Part shown: one piece after another, positions 25,589 through 35,095 of the stretch
Position numbering within the stretch: position 1 is the stretch's first letter
Layout: every line of letters starts with the position of its first letter
From: Streptomyces roseoviridis
GTDB taxonomy: Bacteria > Actinomycetota > Actinomycetes > Streptomycetales > Streptomycetaceae
Direction: 5' to 3'
Length of the DNA: 64,000 bases
Assembly (NCBI RefSeq): GCF_039535235.1
Contig: NZ_BAAAWU010000001.1
Location: 310,001-374,000, forward strand
The notes under the pieces: generated by a model
What the model was told of the DNA's origin: nothing
What the model saw: only the letters and a program-made list of their open reading frames with translations
Database searches by the model: none
Position numbers and translations under genes: made by a program

Positions 25589-26712
25589 GACGCCGCCGCC
25601 GGGAGCCAGGGGATGTCGGCCGCGGCGTAACGGTAGGCGCGGAAGACGGCGTTGGGTTCGGACGGGAAGAGGCCCCGGACCTCGCTCTCGCCGTATCCGG
25701 CGAAGTACGGGACGACGTACTCCCAGCACAGGTATCCCTCCCGCGTCACCTCGAAGAGCCGCCCGGACGGGGAGTCGGTGACGAGGGTGTTGCCGTTCGG
25801 CAGGCGCTGCGCGGAGCCCATGAACGGCGCGAAGAAGAACTCGCGGGCCGGGTCGTGGTACTCCCACGCGATGGCACCGTCGGCCCGGTCGATCTCGATG
25901 ACGCGGGAGTGGGGGACGTCGTGGCCGGGCCGGAAGACGCCGTTGTCGAAGACGAGCAGGCGGCCGTCGTCGAGTTCGGTGGGCGCGTGCTGCTGGCTGA
26001 CCGTGCCGGGGCTGCTGCGCCAGAGGATCTCGCCGGTGTCGCGGCTGATGACGACGACGGCCGAGACGCTGCGGAGGCTGGCGAGGACGTTGCCGTCGCG
26101 CAGGGGCGTGACGCTGTTGACCAGGGGCCAGTGCTCGCGGGCGTACGCCTCGTGCAGGGCGAAGGTCTCGCGGTCGAGGTTCTCGGAGGCGCGCCAGGAC
26201 CACAGGAGTTCACCGTCCGGGCCGACCTCCTTGATGGTGTCGGCCCAGACGACGCCGCCCGGCGCCTCGGAGCCGGGCACTCCGCCCCGTACCCCGGCGG
26301 CATCGGCCCCGGTCAGGGGTTCCAGGGCGGTGTAGAGGATGCGGCCGTCGTCGAGGTGGTGGGCGTCGTGGTGCTGGAGGGGGTCGCGGTGCTCCCGGAG
26401 CACGGTGCCGTCGGGGGCGGCGTGGAGCATGACACCGCCGCGGTACTTGTGCCACATGGGGAAGAGGGCCTTCTCCCCCGGCAGTACGCCGTTGTAGGCG
26501 AGGGTTCCGCCGGTGAGCAGCCGGGCGTGGCGGCCGGGGCGGTAGGGGAGGTTCCACTGGTGGACGGTGCGGCCGTGGAGATCGACGAGGTAGACCTCGC
26601 CGCTGCCGGTGAGCGGGGCGTAGAGGGTGGGTCCGTCGAACGCGGCGGTCTCGTCGACGGCGATGAGGCCGGTCGGTCGTCGGCGGCGTGAGTTCTGGTC
26701 GATCGCGGGCAT
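25585..26712 (-). CDS. Arylsulfotransferase (ASST)-family beta-propeller protein
   Basis: 375 residues from ATG 26712 with AAGGAG upstream. No signal peptide. The chain of blades includes VYLVDLHGRTVHQWNLPYRP, a His-rich LQHHDAHHLDDGRILY, ELLWSWRASENLDRE, RDTGEILWRSSPGTVSQQHAP and RLFEVTREGYLCWEYVVPYF, typical of the ASST/PQQ-like propeller family. True ASSTs move sulfate between phenols through an active-site His; whether this cytosolic form does so is unknown. It is coupled by an ATGA overlap to an NCS2 permease and is divergent from an XRE-cupin regulator, so the pair probably handles an imported small molecule under that regulator. Confidence 0.82.
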   Translation of the reverse strand: MPAIDQNSRRRRPTGLIAVDETAAFDGPTLYAPLTGSGEVYLVDLHGRTVHQWNLPYRPGRHARLLTGGTLAYNGVLPGEKALFPMWHKYRGGVMLHAAPDGTVLREHRDPLQHHDAHHLDDGRILYTALEPLTGADAAGVRGGVPGSEAPGGVVWADTIKEVGPDGELLWSWRASENLDRETFALHEAYAREHWPLVNSVTPLRDGNVLASLRSVSAVVVISRDTGEILWRSSPGTVSQQHAPTELDDGRLLVFDNGVFRPGHDVPHSRVIEIDRADGAIAWEYHDPAREFFFAPFMGSAQRLPNGNTLVTDSPSGRLFEVTREGYLCWEYVVPYFAGYGESEVRGLFPSEPNAVFRAYRYAAADIPWLPAAAS

Positions 26713-26732
26713 GCCGGTACTCCTTCTCGTCG

Positions 26733-26766
26733 TCAAACTTTCTTTGATGAGAACAACCGGCTTTGA
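26733..26766. promoter_or_regulatory. TCAAA/TTTGA inverted repeats, likely operator for the XRE-cupin regulator
   Basis: TCAAA (26733-26737), 5 bases, TTTGA (26743-26747), and a further TTTGA at 26762-26766. They lie 21-54 bases upstream of the ASST start, in the divergent promoter region shared with the XRE-cupin gene. Confidence 0.5.
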
Positions 26767-26907
26767 CGTTAGGGGCGTGGTGTGACGGGCGTGTGTCAGC
26801 CGTACGAAACCGTGCCCTGGTCCTCCTCGCGGGCCGCGTAGGGTGCCGTCAGGTGCGATCGGGCGCGGCGCCGCGGGGCGGGGCGGGGCGGGGAAGGGCG
26901 GGAACTC

Positions 26908-27462
26908 ATGGAGGCTGCGGACACACCGCGGGTGGGCGCCGCCGTACGCCGCCGACGCCGCGCGCTCGGTCTGACGCTCGCCGAGGTGGCCCGGCGCAGC
27001 GGGCTCTCGTCCCCGTTCCTCAGCCAGATCGAGAACGACCGGGCGCGCCCCGGTCTGCGCTCGCTCCAGCGGATCGCGGACGCCCTCGGCACGACGGCGG
27101 TGCGGTTGCTCGCGGCGTCCGCCGAGGCCCGCACGGTCGACGTGGTGCGCGCCGGCGACGACGGCGGCCTCGACCGTGCGGCCCGCGTGCGGCCCGTGGT
27201 GCGCGGCCGCCACCAGTTGCACGCGCTGGAGTTCACCGGCGCGCACGAGGCGGACCGCGAGTTCCGGCACCGTCACGACGAGCTGATGTACGTGGCCGAC
27301 GGCGCGGTGGAGGTGGAGGCCGACGGCCGGGTCCACCGCCTGGGGCCCGGCGACACGCTCCTGCTGTCGGGCGGCGTCCGCCACCGCTGGCGCACGACGG
27401 ATCCCCGGTCGCGGGTCCTGGTGGTGGCGATCGGGGACCACGTGGAGGTCGGGGAGAGCTGA
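26908..27462 (+). CDS. XRE-family regulator with C-terminal cupin domain
   Basis: 184 residues from ATG 26908. Helix-turn-helix at about residues 10-65: RRRRRALGLTLAEVARRSGLS, SPFLSQIENDRARPGLRSLQ, IADALGTT. Cupin at about 105-175: FRHRHDELMYVADGAVEVEA and LGPGDTLLLSGGVRHRWR, where the two cupin motifs carry His ligands. This PuuR/SinR-like class usually represses a divergent operon and releases it when a small molecule binds the cupin. Here that operon is ASST plus NCS2 permease, with TCAAA/TTTGA repeats between them. Confidence 0.88.
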   Translation: MEAADTPRVGAAVRRRRRALGLTLAEVARRSGLSSPFLSQIENDRARPGLRSLQRIADALGTTAVRLLAASAEARTVDVVRAGDDGGLDRAARVRPVVRGRHQLHALEFTGAHEADREFRHRHDELMYVADGAVEVEADGRVHRLGPGDTLLLSGGVRHRWRTTDPRSRVLVVAIGDHVEVGES

Positions 27463-27756
27463 CAGGCCGGGCCGGCGGCCGTCGGTGCGGCCGGTGGTCA
27501 CCTGGCAGCGCTGACGGGCCGGTCGGGCGAGGCCGCCCGCGCCGAGCGGGAGTTCGACGTCGCGCGGCGCGGTGTCGGACTGCCCGCCGAACGCCCCCTG
27601 CTGCGGGGCGTCCTCGACGGCCTCGCGGGCGACGGCCTCCTGGCGTGTCCGGCCCGCCGTCCCGGGCCGCTGCTGCACGGCTGGAACGGCCACTGCCGCG
27701 TACGGCTGGAACCGGCCGCCCCCGGCGCCGGGAGCGCGCTCCCGGGCAGATCGTGA
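27463..27756 (+). pseudogene. Possible coding remnant in frame with the XRE-cupin gene
   Basis: The frame of the XRE-cupin gene stays open for 97 codons beyond its stop, to TGA 27754-27756, with strong third-position GC and natural-looking sequence such as EAARAEREFDVARRGVGLPA and LLRGVLDGLAGDGLLACPA. There is no ATG, GTG or TTG start with a ribosome site near its beginning. It could be the tail of a decayed gene or chance in high-GC DNA. I do not recognise it. The rest of the gap to 27886 should carry the promoter of the next gene. Confidence 0.3.
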
Positions 27757-27886
27757 CGGACCGGTCCGCCGGGCCGCACCGACTGCCCGGTCCGGAGGTG
27801 AAGATCCCCGAGGCAGGAGGCGCGGGAGCGGTTTCCGGTGCACACTGGGCACCAAGTGGCGTCGAATCCTGTTGGGGGCCGGAAGA

Positions 27887-29686
27887 GTGAACGGCGGCAG
27901 CGGCAGACGGCGTCTGCACAGCCGGGGCTCGTCCGGCCAGAATCCCGCGGTGCGCCGTACGACCGGGGGGAACGCGCGGTTCCGCCGGAGCAGGGGGCTG
28001 CAGCCGCCGGACCGGTTCACCACGCGCAGCCGGCTCGCCTGGCTGAATTCCGCCACCTCCCGGATCGGCACGACCCTGGACCTGCAGCGGACCGCGCAGG
28101 AGCTCGCCGAGTTCACCGTGCCGCGGTTCGCCGACGGGGCGGCCGTGGACATCCTGGAAAGCGTCCTGCGCGGTGACGAGGGCGCCCGGTGGACGGAGCC
28201 CGGGATCCCGCCCATGCGGGCGACGGCGCTGTGCGCCATCGAGGAGCTCTCCTCCCTGGAGCCGACCCCGCTGGGCGAGACCTTCGTCCACGCCGAGCAG
28301 CCGCACGAGACGCTCTTGCACCGGTACTGCCTGCGGCAGGGCAAACCGGTCCTGCTGAGCCGCATGCGGGACGACGACTTCCTCCGGGTGGCGCCCACCG
28401 CGAGCGCGGCGGAGAAGATGCGGTCCGCCGGGGTGCACAGCTACCTCGCCGTGCCCCTGATCGCCCGCGGACTGCTCCTCGGCAGCGCCGACTTCGTCCG
28501 CGGCCCCGGGACGCCGCCGTTCTCCTCCACCGACCTGGCCCTGGCGGAGCAGCTCGCCTCCAAGGCGGCCGTCTTCATCGACAACGCCCGGATGTACGGA
28601 CGGGAGCGCGAGCACGTCGTCTCGTTGCAGCGCAGCCTGCTGCCGCGGGTGACCCCGGCGACGCCGGGCCTCGTGGTGCACTCCGAGTACGCGCCCTCGG
28701 TGGCCCGTCACGGGGTGGGCGGGGACTGGTACGACGTGATGGGCCTGCCTGGCGGGCGGACGGCCCTGATGGTGGGCGACGTCATGGGACACGGGCTGCC
28801 GGCGGCGGCGACGATGGGGCGCCTGCGGACCGTCGCCCGCACCCTGATGACGCTGGACATGGCTCCCGAGCGGATCCTGGCGCGGCTCGACCTGGCCACC
28901 CGCGACCTGGAGGACGAGCAGGTCGCCACCGCCCTGTGCGCCGTCTACGACCCCGCCGACTCCACGTACACGCTGGCGAGCGCCGGGCACCTGCCGCCGC
29001 TGCTCCTCGACGGTCAGGGCGGCGCCGAGTTCGTCTCGGTGCCGACCGGCGCGCCGCTGGGTGCCGGGGTGATCCCGTACGACCCGCTGCGGGTGCGCGT
29101 CCCGGAGGGCGCCCATCTGATCATGTACACCGATGGCCTGGTCAAGACGCGGGACGAGGACGTGGACGTCCAGCTGGACCGGCTGCGGTCGGCGGCGCTG
29201 AGCCTGGCCCCCGGATCGCTGGAGCAGGGGGGCCTGGTGGAGTGCGCTCCGGCGGCCGCCGCCCGTTTCGACGAGGCCGTGCTCCTCGTCACCACGAGCT
29301 CCTCGCTCCCGGCCGGAGACCTGCGGGTGTGGGAGCTGCCGCAGGACGGGCGGGCCGCTTCCGTCGCCCGGGGCCTCGTCACCGAGCAGCTGGCCGCCTG
29401 GGGGCTCGCGGAGCTCGCCGACGTCTGCGAACTCGTCGTCTCCGAGCTGGTCGGCAACGCGCTGCGCTACGGCAACGGCCCCGGCGGTCTGCGGCTGCTG
29501 CGCGGGGAGCGCCTGGTGGTGGAGGTCTCGGACACCGGCCCCGACCTGCCCCAGATCCAGCACGCGGACCTCAGCGACGAGGGCGGCCGGGGGCTCCAGC
29601 TCATCAACATGCTGTGCCGCCGGTGGGGTTCGTGCCGCACGGTCACCGGCAAGGTGGTCTGGGCGGAACAGAACATGCCGTCCTGA
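27887..29686 (+). CDS. SpoIIE-type PP2C phosphatase with GAF and HATPase domains
   Basis: 599 residues from GTG 27887 (GGGGGCCGGAAGA upstream). A basic N-terminus is followed by a GAF domain (about 55-245, with AGVHSYLAVPLIARG and LASKAAVFIDNARMYGRE), a PP2C domain (about 250-470: GGDWYDVMGLPGG, VGDVMGHGLPAAATMG, MYTDGLVKTRDEDVDV) and an RsbW-like HATPase (about 475-595: VSELVGNALRYGNG, VSDTG, GGRGLQLINML). The last metal motif of PP2C, usually DD-x-(A/T)LL, is here FDEAVLLV, with Glu for the second Asp. The phosphatase-kinase fusion is common in Streptomyces and could set the phosphorylation state of an unlinked STAS protein. It stands alone. Confidence 0.87.
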   Translation: MNGGSGRRRLHSRGSSGQNPAVRRTTGGNARFRRSRGLQPPDRFTTRSRLAWLNSATSRIGTTLDLQRTAQELAEFTVPRFADGAAVDILESVLRGDEGARWTEPGIPPMRATALCAIEELSSLEPTPLGETFVHAEQPHETLLHRYCLRQGKPVLLSRMRDDDFLRVAPTASAAEKMRSAGVHSYLAVPLIARGLLLGSADFVRGPGTPPFSSTDLALAEQLASKAAVFIDNARMYGREREHVVSLQRSLLPRVTPATPGLVVHSEYAPSVARHGVGGDWYDVMGLPGGRTALMVGDVMGHGLPAAATMGRLRTVARTLMTLDMAPERILARLDLATRDLEDEQVATALCAVYDPADSTYTLASAGHLPPLLLDGQGGAEFVSVPTGAPLGAGVIPYDPLRVRVPEGAHLIMYTDGLVKTRDEDVDVQLDRLRSAALSLAPGSLEQGGLVECAPAAAARFDEAVLLVTTSSSLPAGDLRVWELPQDGRAASVARGLVTEQLAAWGLAELADVCELVVSELVGNALRYGNGPGGLRLLRGERLVVEVSDTGPDLPQIQHADLSDEGGRGLQLINMLCRRWGSCRTVTGKVVWAEQNMPS

Positions 29687-29786
29687 GGCGCAGGTGGCTC
29701 ACGGAGCCGTGTCATGTCCGAGCGGCTGGAGCGGGCGGCTGTTAAGGTGGCCGCGAACGTCGACCGTGTACGGAGGAGTGACAGAC

Positions 29787-29816
29787 GTGGTGGGTGACGA
29801 CGACATCTCCGGGTGA
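29787..29816 (+). CDS. Nine-codon leader peptide ahead of the ABC-F gene
   Basis: GTG 29787 to TGA 29814-29816 encodes MVGDDDISG. A perfect GGAGGAG ribosome site lies 9-15 bases upstream, stronger than that of the ABC-F gene itself. Leader peptides of this kind control many antibiotic-resistance ABC-F genes by ribosome stalling. Its reality is inferred from position and ribosome site only. Confidence 0.45.
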   Translation: MVGDDDISG

Positions 29817-29830
29817 GATCCGGATCTGAC

Positions 29831-29890
29831 GGCCACCGGACGCGCCGAGGAGCGCAGCGCCGGAGGGCCCGTTCGTCGTACCCCTTTTCC
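29831..29890 (+). promoter_or_regulatory. Possible attenuator hairpin with T-run in the ABC-F leader
   Basis: GGCC-A-CCGG-AC-GCGC (29831-29845) can pair with GCGC-...-CCGG-AG-GGCC (29852-29869) as an interrupted stem, followed by CCCCTTTT at 29881-29888. It lies between the leader peptide stop and the ABC-F start at 29950. Confidence 0.4.
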
Positions 29891-29949
29891 GCACGTCTTC
29901 CCGGGGCGGAGCTGTGCCCGCCCCCGGCCGTCCTTCCGAGGTCCTTCCC

Positions 29950-31584
<1,635 letters not shown>

Positions 31585-31641
31585 GCGGCCGGCCGGCCCG
31601 CGAGGGCGCTGTCCCGGCGCTCGGCTGCCGCCGAGGTGCGG

Positions 31642-31677
31642 GGCCCCGCCGCCCGATCAGGGACGGGCGGCGGGGCC
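31642..31677. terminator. 14-bp bidirectional terminator between ABC-F and acyl-CoA dehydrogenase genes
   Basis: GGCCCCGCCGCCCG (31642-31655) pairs perfectly with CGGGCGGCGGGGCC (31664-31677), loop 8 bases. Confidence 0.85.
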
Positions 31678-31683
31678 GCCGGG

Positions 31684-33408
31684 TCAGGGGGCCATCTCGT
31701 AGGTGCCCGAGAGGGCCTCGACCCGCTGCCACACGCGCTCCGAGCGCGCCTCGTCGACGACGGGGCGCCGGACCGCGCCGAGCGCCCAGAGCTGCTGCTG
31801 TTCGGTCGCGGAGTCCTTGCCGTGGAGTTCGACGGCGTGCGCGGAGAAGTCGCGGACGAGGACGGCGAACAGCTCGTCGAGGACGTCCTCGTCGAGACCG
31901 GTCAGCGCCGCCTGCTCCAGGACCAGCTGGCCGTGGACGACGAGCGCGAAGAGCTGGCCGACGGCGAGGAGGAGGTCGAGGTCACGGCTCTGCTCCTCGT
32001 CCGGGGCCGCCTTGAGGACGAACTCGCACAGCGCGTCCGCCTGCTCGCGGAAGCGGGCGACGTTCGCCACGTGGCCGTACGCGTCGAAGGCCGGGCGCCA
32101 GTCGTGGAAGCGGACCGAGCCGAGGCCGCGGGCGGGGCCCTGGCGGAAGAGGAAGGTGTCGTCGGCCGCGTCGAGGCGGGTCGGGACGGGCTCGTACGCG
32201 ACCGGGTCGAGGAGGTGGTTGCGCATGAACTTCAGGATCAGCGCCAGGTTGACGTGGACCGTGCCCTCCAGCTTCGGCAGACCGCGGATCTCGACGGCCG
32301 CCTGCGCGAAGTAGTTGTCCTTCTCGAAGCCCTTGGCGGCGATGACGTCCCACATCAGGTCGATGACCTTCTCGCCCTCCGTGGTCACCTTCATCTTCGT
32401 CATCGGGTTGAAGAGGAGGTAACGGCGGTCGTCCGGACCGGCGGTGCGGAAGTAGTCGACGGCGCGGTCGCTGAACAGCTTCATGCCGACGAGCCGGACG
32501 TAGGCGTCGGTCAGTTCGCGGCGCACGTGCGGGAAGGCGGTGACGGGCCGGCCGTAGAGGATGCGGTTCTGCGCGTGGGTGACGGCCTCGTACATCGCGT
32601 GCTCGCAGATGCCGATCGAGGCGGTGCACAGGTTGAACTTGCCGACGTTGACGGTGTTGAGGGCGGCGTCGAAGGCGGCGCGGCCGGTGTGCAGGACGTC
32701 CTCGGCGGCGACGGGGTAGTCCTCCAGGCGGAACTCGCTGACGTACTTGGAGGAGTCGACGACGTTCTTCACCAGGTGGTAGGCCGGGTGGCGGCTGTCG
32801 GCGGCGAAGAAGACGTAGCCGTCGGGGCCCTCGACGTCGGTGCGCCGGCCGAAGACGGAGACCAGCCCGGCCGCGTTGCCGTTGCCGATGTAGTACTTGG
32901 AGCCGGTGGCGCGGAAGCCGCCCTCGCCGTCCGGCTCCAGGAGCATGTCGGTGGAGTAGATGTCGGCGCCGTGCGACTTCTCGGAGAGGCCGAAGGCGAA
33001 CACCTCGCCCTGGGAGAGGAGTTCGGCGGCGCGGGCGCGGGCGGCTGCGTTGTCGCTCTGCCAGACCGGGCCGAGGCCGAGGATGGTGACCTGCCAGGCG
33101 TACCAGTAGTCGAGGCCGTAGAAGCCCAGTATCTCGTTGAGGGCGGCGATGCGGGCGGTGTCCCAGCGCTTGTCGCCCTCCTGCTCGCCGGCGGCCGACG
33201 ACGGCGTCAGGAAGGTGGCGAAGAGTCCTTCCTCGGCGGCGAAGGCGAGGAAGTCACCGAGCCAGGCACGGGTCCGGTAGTCCTCGATGATCCGGCGCTT
33301 GCCGCGCGCCTCGAACCAGGCGACGGTGGCGCGCAGCAGCCGGCGCGTCTCCGGGTCGAAGTGCGACGGGTCGTAGGTGTGCGGGTTGAACAGCAGCGAA
33401 TCGGCCAT
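31684..33408 (-). CDS. Acyl-CoA dehydrogenase/oxidase-family flavoprotein
   Basis: 574 residues from ATG 33408. Sequence blocks GEVFAFGLSEKSHGADIYST, ATGSKYYIGNGNAAGLVSVF, VNVGKFNLCTASIGICEHAM, and FSDRAVDYFRTAGPDDRRYL match acyl-CoA dehydrogenases; the SEKSHGAD version and the length are nearer the acyl-CoA oxidase-like branch. The C-terminal 150 residues are an extra helical domain as in acyl-CoA oxidases. Expected: FAD-dependent oxidation of an acyl-CoA. The PadR regulator gene is 76 bases upstream on the same strand, so it is probably autoregulated with it. Confidence 0.86.
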   Translation of the reverse strand: MADSLLFNPHTYDPSHFDPETRRLLRATVAWFEARGKRRIIEDYRTRAWLGDFLAFAAEEGLFATFLTPSSAAGEQEGDKRWDTARIAALNEILGFYGLDYWYAWQVTILGLGPVWQSDNAAARARAAELLSQGEVFAFGLSEKSHGADIYSTDMLLEPDGEGGFRATGSKYYIGNGNAAGLVSVFGRRTDVEGPDGYVFFAADSRHPAYHLVKNVVDSSKYVSEFRLEDYPVAAEDVLHTGRAAFDAALNTVNVGKFNLCTASIGICEHAMYEAVTHAQNRILYGRPVTAFPHVRRELTDAYVRLVGMKLFSDRAVDYFRTAGPDDRRYLLFNPMTKMKVTTEGEKVIDLMWDVIAAKGFEKDNYFAQAAVEIRGLPKLEGTVHVNLALILKFMRNHLLDPVAYEPVPTRLDAADDTFLFRQGPARGLGSVRFHDWRPAFDAYGHVANVARFREQADALCEFVLKAAPDEEQSRDLDLLLAVGQLFALVVHGQLVLEQAALTGLDEDVLDELFAVLVRDFSAHAVELHGKDSATEQQQLWALGAVRRPVVDEARSERVWQRVEALSGTYEMAP

Positions 33409-33484
33409 GAGGTCCGCCTTTCCGGCTCGGGACGAGGGTGGTGGTGCGCGTGACGTGGTACGGGGTGGAGTGCCGCGGCGGGTG

Positions 33485-34045
33485 TCAGGGCCCGTCGTGG
33501 AAGCGGGCCAGCGTGGCGAGGACGTCGTCGAGCCAGGCGATCATCATCCGCTCGTAGGCGATGCCGCCGCGCAGCACGACGTGCTGGAGCTCCCGTTCGG
33601 CGTCGAGCGGGGCGGCGGCGGGCGGCGGGGAGCCGAAGTCGCGCGCTTCGCCCGCGAGGTAGTGGGCCAGCCGGTCGGTGTGGGCCTGCCGGTGCCGTTC
33701 GACCTCGCCGATCAGGGCGGCGGGATCGTCGAAGGCGGCGCCGCGGATCTTGACGGCGAGGTCGTGCCGTACGCTCTCGGGCTCGATCGGCGCGGCCAGC
33801 CAGGCGGACAGCGCGGCCCGTCCGGCGGCGGCGACGGAGTACTCCTTCTTGTCCGGGCGGCCGTGCTGCGGCACGTCGCGGACGTCGACCCAGCCCTCGC
33901 CCTCCATGCGCTTGAGCACCCGGTAGATCTGCTGGTGGGTGGCGGTCCAGAAGTATCCGATGGACCGCTCGAAGCGCCGGGCCAGCTCGTATCCGGACCC
34001 GGGCTTCTCGAGCAGGGAGACGAGGATCGCGTGGTCGAGCGCCAT
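33485..34045 (-). CDS. PadR-family transcriptional regulator
   Basis: 186 residues from ATG 34045. Winged helix at about 1-80: MALDHAILVSLLEKPGSGYELARRFERSIGYFW, then HQQIYRVLKRMEGEGWVDVR and a wing RPDKKEYSVAAAGRAAL (given here in pieces). The C-terminal helices (about 90-186) form the PadR dimerisation domain with VVLRGGIAYERMMIAWLDDV. These proteins repress their own operon and respond to small phenolics, drugs or acyl compounds. A perfect palindrome lies 11-36 bases upstream of the start and is its probable operator. It is followed by the acyl-CoA dehydrogenase gene. Confidence 0.9.
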   Translation of the reverse strand: MALDHAILVSLLEKPGSGYELARRFERSIGYFWTATHQQIYRVLKRMEGEGWVDVRDVPQHGRPDKKEYSVAAAGRAALSAWLAAPIEPESVRHDLAVKIRGAAFDDPAALIGEVERHRQAHTDRLAHYLAGEARDFGSPPPAAAPLDAERELQHVVLRGGIAYERMMIAWLDDVLATLARFHDGP

Positions 34046-34055
34046 GCGCCCGATC

Positions 34056-34081
34056 TTGCTATGCACTTCGTTGCATAGCAA
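34056..34081 (-). promoter_or_regulatory. PadR operator palindrome
   Basis: TTGCTATGCA (34056-34065), 6 bases, TGCATAGCAA (34072-34081): a perfect 10-bp inverted repeat. It ends 11 bases from the PadR start, is clearly AT-richer than its surroundings and resembles known PadR sites containing ATGCA/TGCAT arms. Confidence 0.8.
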
Positions 34082-34117
34082 GGGCGACCGGGTGAGACGC
34101 CGCTCACCCGGGAAGAT

Positions 34118-34155
34118 GACCGGTCCGGCGCCCCCGCACGGGCGCCGGACCGGTC
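34118..34155 (-). terminator. 15-bp hairpin terminator after the VOC gene
   Basis: GACCGGTCCGGCGCC (34118-34132) pairs perfectly with 34141-34155. It begins 13 bases past the VOC stop at 34168. Confidence 0.8.
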
Positions 34156-34167
34156 GTGTCCCGTCGG

Positions 34168-34965
34168 TCAGCTGCGGGATGCGGGGGTGAGCAGGACGAA
34201 GTCCGCGTCCGACGGGTCGAGGCAGTAGGCCAGCCGGCCGACGTCCTGCGCGTCCTCGGGTCCCATCGGTACGCTGCCGCCGTTGCGGGTGACCCTCTCG
34301 ACCGCGGCGTCGCAGTCGTCGACGGCGAAGACCGGATGCCAGGAGGGCCGCCCGTTCGCCGGGGCGAGGGCGTCCGCGCCGACCTGCAGGATGCCGCCGT
34401 GCATCCGCTCCTCGGGCAGCCCGGCGGGCGTGATGAGGGAGTACGTGCCGCCGCCCGGCATCCGCACGTCGCTGAACCACCAGCCGAGGACGCCGCCGTA
34501 GAACTCCTTCGCGGCCTCGGCGTCGCTCGTGTAGAGCTCCGTCCAGGACAGCGAGCCCGGCTGGTCCACCAGCTCGGCGCCCCGGTCCGTCCCCGGCTGC
34601 CAGACGGCGAACTGGCCGCCCAGCGGGTCGCTGTACTGCGCCATCCGGCCCCAGTCGCCGAGGTCCCTCGGCGCCACCCGTACCGTGCCGCCCGCGTGCT
34701 CGACGGCCCGGGTCGTCTCGTCCGCGTCCGTGACGGTGTAGTAGATCATCCAGGCCGAGCGGGCTCCCTCCTCGGTGAGCTTGCCGAGGCCGGCGACGGT
34801 CCTGCCGTCCTTCCGGAACGTCCCGCCCTCCATGCCCTCCGCCTCCCCCATGGACTCGTGATCCCACCCCAGCACGGCACCGTAGAAGGCCGCGGCGGCC
34901 GGGACGTCGGGGGCCCCGAGGTCGAGCCAGCAGGGGGAGCCGGGGGCGAAGTCAGTGGTGATCAC
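34168..34965 (-). CDS. VOC-family protein with two glyoxalase-like modules
   Basis: 265 residues from GTG 34965 (AAAGGG upstream). Two similar halves: residues about 8-128 starting PCWLDLGAPDVPAAAAFYGA VLGW and about 138-262 starting SWTELYTSDAEAAKEFYGG VLGW, each ending in a SDPLGGQFAVW- or LDPSDADFVLL-type strand. This is the CFP-30/27 kDa antigen type of VOC protein. Only some metal ligands are visible (His, Glu), so it may bind rather than convert ligands. It is the only gene of its unit, in the same direction as the upstream oxidoreductase but separated by 130 bases with a weak hairpin. Confidence 0.85.
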   Translation of the reverse strand: MITTDFAPGSPCWLDLGAPDVPAAAAFYGAVLGWDHESMGEAEGMEGGTFRKDGRTVAGLGKLTEEGARSAWMIYYTVTDADETTRAVEHAGGTVRVAPRDLGDWGRMAQYSDPLGGQFAVWQPGTDRGAELVDQPGSLSWTELYTSDAEAAKEFYGGVLGWWFSDVRMPGGGTYSLITPAGLPEERMHGGILQVGADALAPANGRPSWHPVFAVDDCDAAVERVTRNGGSVPMGPEDAQDVGRLAYCLDPSDADFVLLTPASRS

Positions 34966-35049
34966 GGCGGTGCCCTTTCTCCGGTCACGGGTGCTCCCAG
35001 AGTGGCACCGGGCACCGGCAGGCGCGCGTCGGCGCGCCCGCCCCCGGCC

Positions 35050-35072
35050 CCGGCCCCGGGCACCAGGGCCGG
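35050..35072 (-). terminator. Possible hairpin after the oxidoreductase
   Basis: CCGGCCC (35050-35056) pairs with GGGCCGG (35066-35072), 24 bases after the stop at 35096. Confidence 0.45.
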
Positions 35073-35095
35073 GCGGCGGCGAGGCCGCGGCCGGG

